Assembly (NCBI GenBank): GCA_000227505.4
Contig: AGIF02000001.1
Span: 2,500,035-2,564,034, forward strand
Reading direction: 5' to 3'
Source of the DNA: a gamma proteobacterium HIMB55
Lineage (GTDB): Bacteria; Pseudomonadota; Gammaproteobacteria; Pseudomonadales; Halieaceae
Length of the DNA: 64,000 nucleotides
Shown: one piece after another, positions 52,028-59,564 of the stretch
How the letters are laid out: every line of letters begins with the position of its first letter
Position numbering within the stretch: the stretch's first letter is position 1
Position numbers and translations under genes: made by a program
Notes under the pieces: generated by a model
Told to the model about the DNA's origin: nothing
Database searches by the model: none
Seen by the model: the letters and a program-made list of their open reading frames with translations, nothing else

Positions 52028-53050
52028 CTAGCCCCAGAGCTCGTGACTTAAGTGCTCTACAGGCTCTTTGGCCCCACGGGCTAACCATCTTGCAAGCGTA
52101 GCTGCCACGTCTTTGAAGTGAATCTTGGGTGCCGAAGGCATATCGTCTAACCACGCACGCGCCTTAGAAGTATTTAATGCTTCCATTGTAGTGGCATAGC
52201 CAAGCTGCTCAAGCGCTGCTGCATTGGAAAGTTGTTCCATTTGTTTTGCGAGTGGCCGGGTTAAAACAGGCTTGCCCCATTGAAGACATTCGGAGATCAG
52301 CTCAAAACCTGTATTACAGATAACTCCCTTTGCTGTCGCGAGATCGCGCTTAAATCCGTCGATGTTGGCCTTTTGGCGCAGCACATTGCCCTGCTGTTCA
52401 TCACTGACTGCCGGTGAATATTGAATAAAGGATTTGTCAGCGAACCCTTGCAACCATCGAGTGGTGGCGTCTTGATCCTCGAAAGGCAAATAAACCAGCA
52501 CGTGGTTCTTTGTTGCATCGGGGTCGATATCGGGTAAATCCAGAATGGGTGGAAGAATATTATTTTCAAAAGGCGCCCAATGAAGCCCTACGGGGATATC
52601 CACAGACGCAAATTGATTCATCACAAGCCGACTCACTGCGTTATCACCCGAGAGCGGCGTGTTTTTTCCAAAGGCATATTGATGGCCAATGCCAATAACC
52701 TCTCGCCCTCTCGCCTTTGCCGCCCAAGCGGTGACCGGCTCATAGTCACAGGCAATCAGGTCATAGGGGTCTAAATCTAAGCGGTTTACGTCTTTTAGGA
52801 AGGTGGCGGGCGCTAAGTTAAAGGCCGTCTTCCGGTATCGCATTCTCCCGGCTTCGGTGACCATTGTGATGCCTTCGCGGTGCTTAAAGTTACCAAAAGG
52901 CTCCATGTCAAAAAGCTTCGATTTTTCACGTCCTGAAAAAAGCCAGGTTACATCGACATCGAAGTCGCGTAGTGCATGGGCCAGGCCGCGTGCGCGGCTA
53001 ATATGACCTTGCCCCGTTCCTTGAACGCCGTAGAGAATTTTTCGTGTCAT
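52028..53050 (-). CDS. MJ1255/VC2487 family glycosyltransferase
   Basis: A 340-residue GT-B type transferase, opening with KILYGVQGTGQGHISRARGLAHAL, a nucleotide-sugar-family start (the exact run is longer than quoted bases allow, key residues GVQGTGQGHISR). A C-terminal stretch GKPVLTRPLAKQMEQLSNA matches the donor site of this family. Similar proteins occur next to a PAP2 phosphatase, as here. The sugar and acceptor are unknown. It starts 12 bases after the PAP2 stop and is followed closely by the multihaem gene, so the three could be one operon. Confidence 0.75.
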   Translation of the reverse strand: MTRKILYGVQGTGQGHISRARGLAHALRDFDVDVTWLFSGREKSKLFDMEPFGNFKHREGITMVTEAGRMRYRKTAFNLAPATFLKDVNRLDLDPYDLIACDYEPVTAWAAKARGREVIGIGHQYAFGKNTPLSGDNAVSRLVMNQFASVDIPVGLHWAPFENNILPPILDLPDIDPDATKNHVLVYLPFEDQDATTRWLQGFADKSFIQYSPAVSDEQQGNVLRQKANIDGFKRDLATAKGVICNTGFELISECLQWGKPVLTRPLAKQMEQLSNAAALEQLGYATTMEALNTSKARAWLDDMPSAPKIHFKDVAATLARWLARGAKEPVEHLSHELWG

Positions 53051-53062
53051 CGGTCTTTAGTG

Positions 53063-53626
53063 TTACCAGAGGCTCAGAAGGGAGGCGGTACCCAAAGCCA
53101 CGCTTGATCCTAGGAGCGCACCTGCAACGATATCACCGGGAAAGTGAACACCCACAATGACGCGCGACAAGCCTACGGCAACTGCCCATATGAATAGGAC
53201 GCTCGCCACTCCGCCAAACACTAACGAGGTCATGACACAGAGGCAGAATGCGGCCGAGGTATGGCCTGATGGGAAGCTGAACTTGTCAGAAGCCACGATA
53301 AGTGAATGAATGCTGGGTCTCAAATCGCAGGGCCTGAGGCGCTTTAGCGAGTTCTTCAGAACGTAATAGCTACATCGCTCGATGCTGAACGCTATCAAAA
53401 GCGCGAAAGCATACGTGGGCGCGAGTACCGACCCTGATAGCCAAACAATGAAAGGTGAGAGCAGTTGCGCGTACCCATCCCCACTCTTGGAAACTGCCAG
53501 TGCAGTATGGGTTAGCGCCTGTCGCGCCTTGCCGTAGCCAAATACTTTGTTAAATAAGGCTAGGTCTATTTGCTGTAGCAATGACAAACTAAGCAAGCTT
53601 GTTTTTAGTCCAGTCGCAGGAATCAT
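53063..53626 (-). CDS. PAP2-superfamily membrane phosphatase
   Basis: A 187-residue inner-membrane protein with about five helices. All three phosphatase motifs are present: KNSLKRLRP near residue 91, PSGHTSA near 118 and SRVIVGVHFPGD near 153 (catalytic His). Members dephosphorylate lipid phosphates such as undecaprenyl pyrophosphate or phosphatidate. AGGGGG lies just before the ATG. It is the first gene of the PAP2-glycosyltransferase-cytochrome run on the minus strand. Confidence 0.88.
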   Translation of the reverse strand: MIPATGLKTSLLSLSLLQQIDLALFNKVFGYGKARQALTHTALAVSKSGDGYAQLLSPFIVWLSGSVLAPTYAFALLIAFSIERCSYYVLKNSLKRLRPCDLRPSIHSLIVASDKFSFPSGHTSAAFCLCVMTSLVFGGVASVLFIWAVAVGLSRVIVGVHFPGDIVAGALLGSSVALGTASLLSLW

Positions 53627-53705
53627 ATAAACGCCCCCTGAATTGATACTGTAACCAAGTTTGAAGGGTAAATGTCACAGAATTATGAACGTGGAGAAAT
53701 AGCGG

Positions 53706-54413
53706 GTGCACATCGGAATTTTAAAAACAGATGCAGTTAGGTCTGAATGGGTCGGTGAGTTTGGTGAATACCCCGATATGTTTGTTCGTCTGGTAGGCGA
53801 GGCAGACCCTGAAGCAACGTTTTCAACGTGGGATGTTGAAGAGGGTGTACACCCAACTCAGGACGATATCGATAGCGTTGATGGCTTTATCATCACTGGC
53901 AGCAAAAGCTCAGCCTACGATGACAAGCAGTGGATTCGAGACCTTGAGGGTCTCATCCAGAAATTACACGCCGAGCGAAAGAAGATGGTGGGCATCTGTT
54001 TTGGCCATCAGGTGATTGCGCAGGCACTGGGTGGCGTAGTGTCAAAATCGGATAAAGGCTGGGGTGTAGGTATTAATGTTTACAACCTCGGAGGTGCTCC
54101 CTTCGAGGGTGGCGAGTCGGGTGAACTCAAACTCATTGCGTCCCACCAAGATCAAGTACATGCCTTACCGCCCGGAGCACAAAACGTCGTCACCAATGCG
54201 CATTGTGAGAACGCGGGATTTGTCATGGGCGACCATATTTTTACCCTCCAGGGACACCCCGAGTTCGTGCCCGATTACTCCGAAGCCATCATGGCCTTCC
54301 GCTTCGATATGATTGGCGGCGACCGTGTTGCCCAGGGCCGAGAGTCGCTAGAGACGCATCAGCATGAAGGCGCCAAAGTTGCCGATTGGATGATCGATTT
54401 CTTCTCAGATTAA
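53706..54413 (+). CDS. Class I glutamine amidotransferase
   Basis: A 235-residue GATase1 protein with the nucleophile elbow GICFGHQVIAQALGG near residue 95 (catalytic Cys) and the His-Glu pair in TLQGHPEFVPDY near 183. It lacks a synthetase domain, so it either works on an outside partner or acts as a stand-alone amidase such as gamma-glutamyl hydrolases of this family. The start is GTG 53706, with GGAG about 14 bases before. It is divergent from the PAP2 gene. Confidence 0.85.
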   Translation: MHIGILKTDAVRSEWVGEFGEYPDMFVRLVGEADPEATFSTWDVEEGVHPTQDDIDSVDGFIITGSKSSAYDDKQWIRDLEGLIQKLHAERKKMVGICFGHQVIAQALGGVVSKSDKGWGVGINVYNLGGAPFEGGESGELKLIASHQDQVHALPPGAQNVVTNAHCENAGFVMGDHIFTLQGHPEFVPDYSEAIMAFRFDMIGGDRVAQGRESLETHQHEGAKVADWMIDFFSD

Positions 54414-54515
54414 GTGACACGTGACACTAGAGAAGAATGGAATTAACCCTGGCCCTTGTTAATGAAGTGACTTGAAAAAGCAGTCTTCAGTAGAAGTAAG
54501 CGCTAACTTATTTTT

Positions 54516-54538
54516 CCAAAAATCCTCGCTGAGAGGAT
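54516..54538 (-). terminator. Terminator-like hairpin after gloA
   Basis: Perfect six-base stem ATCCTC with GAGGAT, loop of five, then TTTTT on the minus strand at 54521-54517. It lies eight bases beyond the gloA stop in the gap with the convergent amidotransferase gene. The stem is short, so the call is moderate. Confidence 0.5.
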
Positions 54539-54545
54539 ATGTCTG

Positions 54546-54986
54546 CTACCAGGTTCCAGTGTTTTCCATCGACGCCCATGGCTCCTGCGCTGCAAGCGCC
54601 TCACCCTCTTGAAGCAATTCAATAGAGATACCATCGGGTGATTTTACGAACGCCATACGCCCGTCTCTGGGTGGTCGATTGATGGTTACGCCGCCGTCCA
54701 TGAGTCGCTGACACGTCGCGTAGATATCATCAACACGATAGGCAAGGTGGCCAAAGTTGCGACCGCCGTCATAGGTCTCAGGATCCCAGTTGTAGGTTAT
54801 CTCCACCAGTGGGCTCTGCTTACTCTCGGCCTCGTCTGCATCATCAGGAGCCGCCAGAAAAACCAAGGTGAAACGGCCTTGCTCGCTGTCGTAACGACGC
54901 ACTTCCACCAGCCCTAAGTGATCGACGAAAAAAGAAAGAGTCTTATCTAGGTCAGCGGCTCGAATCATTGTGTGGAGGTAGCGCAT
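54546..54986 (-). CDS. gloA: Lactoylglutathione lyase (glyoxalase I)
   Basis: A 146-residue VOC-fold metalloenzyme that turns the hemithioacetal of methylglyoxal and glutathione into lactoylglutathione. It begins RYLHTMIRAADLDKTLSFF (metal His near residue 4), with LVEITYNWDPETYDGGRNFGHLAY (Glu and His ligands) and DPDG-like SPDGISIELLQ (final Glu). Length and the extended N-terminal arm match the E. coli type GloA. AAGGA precedes the ATG. A terminator-like hairpin follows. Confidence 0.9.
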   Translation of the reverse strand: MRYLHTMIRAADLDKTLSFFVDHLGLVEVRRYDSEQGRFTLVFLAAPDDADEAESKQSPLVEITYNWDPETYDGGRNFGHLAYRVDDIYATCQRLMDGGVTINRPPRDGRMAFVKSPDGISIELLQEGEALAAQEPWASMENTGTW

Positions 54987-55368
54987 CGTTTAGTCCTTTA
55001 GATTTATTGCAGTATTCGCTGTTTCATAAGTGTAGCTGGGGAGGCAGTGTGCCCCAAATGTGGCAAGCTAAAATTACGAAGCTTGCTTGGGTGACGTTGA
55101 GTAGATGATGCTGCCAGTCGACGAGTGCAAACAGGTATTTGAAACCGCACACGCGCATCGATGCGGGAGCATGCGAGAGTCTCTAGCGAATTCAGGTTTC
55201 TCCTCAGACAGAGAGTTCCTGCCCGCCCCAAAAGGGCAATTACGACAAAACACGTGGGCCGCAGTCAGATTTGTCACGAATCCTCGTTAATGTCTCTCAG
55301 ATCCTTTGCCACAAACCAACCAGTCACTATCTTTTCTTGTCCAGCTTGGTGTGATGCTCGCTGTACAA
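54987..55368. other. Intergenic region without recognised genes
   Basis: About 380 bases between gloA and the small zinc-ribbon gene. The longest reading frames on both strands are cysteine- or serine-rich shadows without conserved sequence or ribosome-binding sites. No tRNA, terminator or promoter pair stands out, although the region must contain the gloA promoter and that of the plus-strand gene. Confidence 0.6.
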
Positions 55369-55566
55369 ATGAAAATTATCTCTGACATCGAAGCCTGTCC
55401 CGCCTGCGGTAGCGAGAGTCTGCAACGCGTCCCTCGTTCTGGCCGCGAGGACTGGGTGTTCGATCGTGTTTACGTCTGTGCAAACTGTCTTGAGCGAAGC
55501 GGCCGTGTCCCGCAGGGTAAAACGACCTTACGTGCGCGCATCATGAATTTCTTCAACCTCATCTAG
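55369..55566 (+). CDS. Small zinc-ribbon protein of unknown function
   Basis: A 65-residue protein with two CX2C pairs: CPAC at about residue 10 and CANC at about 35, separated by a basic stretch (QRVPRSGREDW). It ends with a hydrophobic tail (MNFFNLI). Likely a metal-binding ribbon; no named family is evident to me. ATG 55369 starts just before the first knuckle; an in-frame ATG at 55306 would add 21 hydrophobic residues. No strong ribosome-binding site exists, so both the start and expression are tentative. Confidence 0.55.
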   Translation: MKIISDIEACPACGSESLQRVPRSGREDWVFDRVYVCANCLERSGRVPQGKTTLRARIMNFFNLI

Positions 55567-55609
55567 GGGAGGGGCGGGAAGAGCCTACGGGATTGTTACT
55601 CCCCTCTTT
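55565..55609 (+). terminator. Possible terminator after the zinc-ribbon gene
   Basis: AGGGGAG at 55565-55571 can pair with CTCCCCT at 55599-55605, followed by CTTTT. The loop is 27 bases, too long for a classical terminator, so this is a weak call resting on position and the T-run. Confidence 0.3.
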
Positions 55610-55703
55610 TGACAAAACATAAGATCAAAAATTCGCGGCTACGCCAGAGCAATTTCCCTTAATTCGTCCTACACTTGCGCTCCGAATTTTTTGAGCTTTT
55701 CCT

Positions 55704-56609
55704 ATGTGGTTTCGCAACGCACGCCCCTACAAATTACCCGGTCGTCTAGGCATCGACGCCAGCGAATTGTCACAGCGACTCTCGCGCCGGCCCTTTGTGC
55801 CGTGCCGTCCTAGCCAGCCCACGTCGAGCGGCTGGGTTGCCGCATTGTCAGACGATGCCACCGACTTTGTGCACAAGTCGGGGGACTATTGGTTGGTGCG
55901 ATTGCAGCGCGAAGAGCGTTTGTTACCGGCCTCTGTCATTCGGAGCGAGGTGAATAACCGAATCCAAGAAATACAGACGGGCCAGGGCCGACGTGTTCAG
56001 CGTAAAGAGCGGCTTGATATTGTCGATGAGGTCACGCAGGACCTGCTTCCTCGCGCGTTTACAAAATCGCAGCACCTTGAGGGTCTAATCAATGATCGCG
56101 AGGGTTGGGTGTGGGTAAACACGGCAAGTGCGGCTCGGGCCGAGGATTTCCTGTCTCTATTGCGTGAGGGCCTGGGCAACCTTCAAGTCACGATTCCCGA
56201 CACGCAAAAGTCACCGGTTGTGGCGATGAGTCAGTGGGTGCTGAACGGAGGCCTTCCCGAGGGCTTAAGCCTCGGTGGTGACGCCGACCTAGAAGACCCA
56301 CATGAAGAGGGCGGGGTTGTACGTGCTCGGGGCGTCTATCTCGAGTCTGACGAGATCCGAAGCCATATCGAGAGCGGTAAGCAGGTCGTGCGTTTGGCCT
56401 TATCTTGGCGGGACCAAGTGGATTTTGTGCTGGATAAGGACCTGAGTATTCGCCGCATTCGCTTTAGCGACGAGCTCAAAGAAGTGAATGATGAGCTTCA
56501 CGAAGACAAGTTGGCGCAGCGCGATGCTGATTGTCTACTTATGGGCGAAACCTTAGAAACGCTTCAAAAAGCTATTACGTCAGAGTTCGGTGGCTTGGCA
56601 AATGACTAA
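55704..56609 (+). CDS. rdgC: Recombination-associated protein RdgC
   Basis: A 301-residue ring-forming DNA-binding protein. It begins MWFRNARPYKL, the family hallmark, with a central FVHKSGDYWLVRLQREERLLP and the conserved RKERLDIVDEVTQDLLPRAF. RdgC dimers encircle double-stranded DNA and limit RecA loading. Full length. No ribosome-binding site is evident before the ATG. The next gene begins inside its end. Confidence 0.93.
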   Translation: MWFRNARPYKLPGRLGIDASELSQRLSRRPFVPCRPSQPTSSGWVAALSDDATDFVHKSGDYWLVRLQREERLLPASVIRSEVNNRIQEIQTGQGRRVQRKERLDIVDEVTQDLLPRAFTKSQHLEGLINDREGWVWVNTASAARAEDFLSLLREGLGNLQVTIPDTQKSPVVAMSQWVLNGGLPEGLSLGGDADLEDPHEEGGVVRARGVYLESDEIRSHIESGKQVVRLALSWRDQVDFVLDKDLSIRRIRFSDELKEVNDELHEDKLAQRDADCLLMGETLETLQKAITSEFGGLAND

Positions 56610-56823
56610 GGCGCCAAAGCCCGGTCCGTACAAGCACTACAAGCGTGGGGATGATTATACGGTCATCGATATTGCTTATCACTCGGAAACCGAGGAAACC
56701 CTCGTTCTCTACCGTGCTGAGTATGGCGAGCGCCAACTTTGGGTGAGACCGCTTGAGATGTTTGTTGAGTCTGTAGAGATAGAGGGTCAAGAAGTACCGC
56801 GTTTTCGGTACGTCGGTGACTGA
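56602..56823 (+). CDS. DUF1653 family protein
   Basis: A 73-residue protein with the DUF1653 pattern: PGPYKHYKRGDDYTVIDIA, HSETEETLVLYRAEYG and LWVRPLEMFVE. It is a small beta-fold of unknown function. ATG 56602 overlaps the rdgC stop by eight bases, so it is translationally linked. A GTG at 56590 is in frame but less likely. It is convergent with flgN, one base apart. Confidence 0.85.
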   Translation: MTKAPKPGPYKHYKRGDDYTVIDIAYHSETEETLVLYRAEYGERQLWVRPLEMFVESVEIEGQEVPRFRYVGD

Positions 56824-56824
56824 A

Positions 56825-57316
56825 TCAGGCACTACCAAGTAGGCGCGAGCCCATTGTGTCGTCGGCGGATCCGCGCTGACCGTAGAGGGTGACGTTTGCC
56901 GCATCTGGTCTTAACAACCCCAAGGCTGTGCGCGTGCGCTCTCGCAAGCCTGCAATGAGCATGCCGTTTCGTTGATTAGCGTTTTTGCTGCGAGCACCGT
57001 TCTCACGGAGCGCCTCAATATCTGCCAGTGCAGCGTCCTTTAGGCCATTGAAAAAGCCCGGGTGAGACTCGACTTGCTGTTGAAGGTTGTCTTTAAGCCC
57101 TAATGCCTCGCGTGCGTGACGTGCTTGAGCATGCGCCGCGATGGCTCGCTGCTTCGCCGCCACTGCTTGCTCGAGTCGCTCAGCATCCGACCCCATGAGC
57201 GCTTCATGCTCGATATCGAGGGTCTCGACCACTTGGGTCAGCGTCTCAAGCTCATGAGCCAGTGCTTCTGAAATGGCTTCGGCGCTTGATGCGTGGCTGT
57301 CAGCGTTAAACATCAT
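56825..57316 (-). CDS. flgN: Flagellar export chaperone FlgN
   Basis: A 163-residue helical chaperone for the hook-filament junction proteins FlgK and FlgL. It is a predicted long coiled coil (about 15-140) with LETLTQVVETLDIEHEALM at the start and the C-terminal family pattern NGMLIAGLRERTRTALGLL and LYGQRG. The ATG shares one base with the flgM stop (TAATG), a coupled pair. It is last in the flgA-flgM-flgN minus-strand run. Confidence 0.88.
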   Translation of the reverse strand: MMFNADSHASSAEAISEALAHELETLTQVVETLDIEHEALMGSDAERLEQAVAAKQRAIAAHAQARHAREALGLKDNLQQQVESHPGFFNGLKDAALADIEALRENGARSKNANQRNGMLIAGLRERTRTALGLLRPDAANVTLYGQRGSADDTMGSRLLGSA

Positions 57317-57621
57317 TACAGCAGCTCTTGCTCCATGGTCATGAGTGCGTCCGCAATTCGGTCAGCGTCGACTTCGTAGCTGCCATCGGCAATTTGCTGG
57401 CGAATCGCCTCGACCCGCTCGATATCGACGCCGTCTGCAGCGGCGACTTCCGCTTGAAGCTCCGCCAATCGAGCAGCGGTATCGGTGAGTTGTACTGAAT
57501 CTGCTGGCTTTGAAGCCACTGAGCTAGACGACGCGTTCTCATCACCACGAACGCGAGTGTCTGGGCGCTCGGGATCGATGCGCAAGCTCGTCTTAATTCC
57601 TGATGTGTCTATAGGGCTCAT
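57316..57621 (-). CDS. flgM: Anti-sigma-28 factor FlgM
   Basis: A 101-residue protein that holds FliA (sigma-28) inactive until export through the completed hook. The N-terminal half is disordered and begins with MSPIDTSGIKTS. The C-terminal FliA-binding segment includes VDIERVEAIRQQIADGSYEVDADRIADALM, typical of the family. ATG 57621 has GGAG six bases upstream; a GTG at 57633 is less likely. A sigma-28 promoter is visible at 57714-57740, which fits FlgM feedback on its own gene. Confidence 0.93.
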   Translation of the reverse strand: MSPIDTSGIKTSLRIDPERPDTRVRGDENASSSSVASKPADSVQLTDTAARLAELQAEVAAADGVDIERVEAIRQQIADGSYEVDADRIADALMTMEQELL

Positions 57622-57713
57622 GTCATTCTCCACGGCTTTTCACCGCACTGTTGCCGCAAACTACCCAGCGGCTAAGCAAGCTTTTTCGCTTGCAAAAATT
57701 TTCTGCGTTTAGA

Positions 57714-57740
57714 GTAGCGACAGCTTGCCTTAAAACTTTA
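57714..57740 (-). promoter_or_regulatory. Sigma-28 (FliA) promoter of flgMN
   Basis: On the minus strand, TAAAGTTT (57740-57733) matches the E. coli sigma-28 -35 consensus completely. After exactly 11 bases comes GTCGCTAC (57721-57714), five of eight matches to GCCGATAA. The start point would be about 85 bases before the flgM ATG. Placement and spacing make this a strong candidate. Confidence 0.75.
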
Positions 57741-57868
57741 GGGCTTTCTGCCGCATTTTTTACTGTTTTTTCACTCATCCTGATCATTGTGGTCGATAGG
57801 TCGTTATTTCTGGCGATAGGCACCGGTATTGCCGTCGAACTCATCACCCTTTGCTTTACTCAATCTTC

Positions 57869-58573
57869 TTACTGAATCAGCACTGTGCCGTTCCGCTGAA
57901 CAAGTCCTTCGATACGTCGCCCAGAGCTGAGATTCTTGACCATGAGACGATCCCCAGCAGCGCCATTCGATAAAGCCTTGCCTTTCATGTTCACCACCAG
58001 GCCGGCACTTTGAGCGACCAGCGCCACGGTTTGTCCGCGATCGATAATTTGCGGGGAAATAAGGTCAGATTTTCGTAACCTGCTGCCCACAACCAGATTC
58101 TTACGCGCCTCTTTACCCACAATATCCTGCTCATCGCTTAGATACCCAACGAGATCACGTGTAATGCGTTGCTGCCGCAACTCGATATCACCTGAGCCAA
58201 TAACATCACCGCGGTTTACCGGTAGTGCGAGGACGGGCAACTCTGCGACGGCGCTCACAGAGCCTCTCACCTGAACCCGCCAGGCGCTTGGATGATTACA
58301 GCTTACGCTCATGCTCACAGGTCCCAGTGCTCGCTCACTAGCGGTTGTTACCTGCAGAGGTTTTGTGCAGGCGGCAAGCTGAATGCGAGCGTCGAGTGGT
58401 CGTAGATCAACGGCAACGCCGTTATACCCTTGCTCAACTGCCCGCGCTTCTGCATGCAAAGCCGCCGCCGCTGCGATTGACGAGACCGACTGTCCCGCAA
58501 ACGCTGCGCCTGCAACAAGTGCGAGGCCAAAACCCATTAACGTCGAAGCGTACATTGTCATTCGTTTTGTCAT
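57869..58573 (-). CDS. flgA: Flagellar P-ring assembly chaperone FlgA
   Basis: A 234-residue periplasmic chaperone for assembling FlgI into the P ring. It has a signal peptide (cleavage near AFA-GQS), a central region with the family VAVDLRPLDARIQLAACTKPLQV stretch, and a C-terminal SAF domain (about 115-230) with VLALPVNRGDVIGSGD and GRRIEGLVQRNGTVLI. AGGAG precedes the ATG. It is divergent from flgB across a 590-base gap. A sigma-54-type element lies 84 bases upstream. Confidence 0.93.
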   Translation of the reverse strand: MTKRMTMYASTLMGFGLALVAGAAFAGQSVSSIAAAAALHAEARAVEQGYNGVAVDLRPLDARIQLAACTKPLQVTTASERALGPVSMSVSCNHPSAWRVQVRGSVSAVAELPVLALPVNRGDVIGSGDIELRQQRITRDLVGYLSDEQDIVGKEARKNLVVGSRLRKSDLISPQIIDRGQTVALVAQSAGLVVNMKGKALSNGAAGDRLMVKNLSSGRRIEGLVQRNGTVLIQ

Positions 58574-58656
58574 GCTGATTTCTCCTCGCTCGCCTTAACA
58601 CTCGTCTTGCTACTTGCCGGCATTTTTGACGGTCATGACTGATTCAATGGTGACAA

Positions 58657-58673
58657 TGCAAAACGGATGCCAA
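58657..58673 (-). promoter_or_regulatory. Sigma-54 (RpoN) promoter of flgA
   Basis: Minus-strand TTGGCAT-N5-TTGCA gives the invariant GG (-24) and GC (-12) ten bases apart. It matches the RpoN consensus TTGGCAC-N5-TTGCA at all but one base. It is 84 bases before the flgA ATG. RpoN with a FleQ- or FlrC-like activator drives such genes in related bacteria. Confidence 0.75.
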
Positions 58674-58704
58674 TTTTTTTTGACGCTCTGTTAAGGCGTC
58701 TCTC

Positions 58705-58743
58705 TATGGGTCTGTCTTATGGGTCTGTCTTGTGGGTCTGTCT
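58705..58743 (+). repeat. Three tandem copies of a 13-base repeat
   Basis: TATGGGTCTGTCT is repeated at 58705-58717 and 58718-58730, then as TGTGGGTCTGTCT at 58731-58743 (one change). It lies between the two sigma-54 elements, upstream of flgA. It may be a slippage repeat or a set of activator sites. Confidence 0.8.
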
Positions 58744-59121
58744 CTGGTTCTCGAGCGCGTCCTAGTGCGTCGCTCGTCGAATTCTTTCCAAGGGTTCGGT
58801 TTAAAGGGTTCGTTCGAGGTCCCTTTGGGTGTTTTGGTCACGCCGCTTTTTCTGGCACCTCTTCTCCCACCTCCCTTCAAGCACCTGTTTCAAGCATAGC
58901 CGTCGGATGACGTCGCTGAGGCCGCCAGGTCCACCGTGAGTACGACCGTGGCGTTGCCTGGCAATCTCTCCCGGTGAGGTTGTCCTTCGGCTAAACCAAG
59001 GTCCCAGCCATCCCCAGTGCTCCGTCAAAAACGTCACTTGCCCTAGCTAAAAACTGAGCGTCAAAACTTCGCCGCTCTCTTTTTATGTTCATAACTAACT
59101 GGTTTTGCTAGATTTTTTAGA

Positions 59122-59138
59122 TTGGCACACCTTTTGTA
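59122..59138 (+). promoter_or_regulatory. Sigma-54 (RpoN) promoter of flgBCDEFGH
   Basis: TTGGCAC-N5-TTGTA: a perfect -24 element and a -12 element with GT in place of GC at the correct ten-base spacing. The predicted transcript start near 59148 falls just before the ribosome-binding site (GGAAG, 59162-59166) of the ATG at 59172, which supports that start for flgB. Confidence 0.7.
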
Positions 59139-59171
59139 TGTAACCAATCGAATAAAGACATGGAAGCAGCC

Positions 59172-59564
59172 ATGACAGCAATCGACAAAGCATTGGGTAT
59201 TTCGCCACAGGTTCTGGCCTTGCGTGCGCAGCGCATGAACCTTTTGAGCTCGAATATCGCCAACGCTCAAACGGCAGGTTACAAGGCGCGCGACATCGAT
59301 TTTGCCGCTGCCCTCGAGCAAGCGACGGCTAGCCAGGGAGAGATGAGACAAACCCATTCGGCCCACATTCCTCTTGGCGGCTCAATGGGTCAGCCGGACG
59401 CGCTATACCGGGTTCCGTCCGAGGTGGCACCGGATGGCAACTCGGTGGACCCAACACTTGAGCATGCGACGTTTATGGACAACGCACTTCGCTATCAGGC
59501 GAGTCTTCAGCTGCTCGATAGCCGCATCAAAGGCATCAGAAACGCCATTAAAGGAGATTCGTAA
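59172..59564 (+). CDS. flgB: Flagellar basal-body rod protein FlgB
   Basis: A 130-residue proximal rod subunit. It has the rod/hook N-terminal motif LLSSNIANAQTAGYKARDIDF and a C-terminal helix for assembly (ATFMDNALRYQASLQLLDSRI). No signal peptide, as expected for export by the flagellar type III system. I chose ATG 59172 because GGAAG lies five bases upstream; the ATG at 59160 adds four residues but has no ribosome-binding site. Its stop shares a base with the flgC start (TAATG). Confidence 0.93.
   Translation: MTAIDKALGISPQVLALRAQRMNLLSSNIANAQTAGYKARDIDFAAALEQATASQGEMRQTHSAHIPLGGSMGQPDALYRVPSEVAPDGNSVDPTLEHATFMDNALRYQASLQLLDSRIKGIRNAIKGDS

Larger units (their letters stand above)
58574..59171. 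other. flgA-flgB divergent control region
   Basis: About 600 bases with no convincing gene. It holds a sigma-54-type element facing each way (58657-58673 toward flgA, 59122-59138 toward flgB), three tandem 13-base repeats (58705-58743) and about 300 bases of otherwise unexplained GC-rich DNA. A 78-residue minus-strand frame (58801-59037) is rich in Arg/Gly and unlike any family I know. Confidence 0.7.

Noticed and set aside
52020-52154. 45-codon N-terminal extension of the multihaem cytochrome
   Set aside because: It would overlap the glycosyltransferase gene and push the signal peptide inside the protein.
55004-55277. Two minus-strand frames of 67-75 codons in the gloA-zinc-ribbon gap
   Set aside because: They overlap each other, are unlike known proteins and lack ribosome-binding sites.
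57651-57875. 74-codon hydrophobic plus-strand frame between flgA and flgM
   Set aside because: It overlaps the sigma-28 promoter of flgM and the end of flgA, has no ribosome-binding site, and resembles no family.
58801-59037. 78-codon minus-strand frame in the flgA-flgB gap
   Set aside because: Arg/Gly-rich composition with no conserved motif; listed only as a question in the findings.
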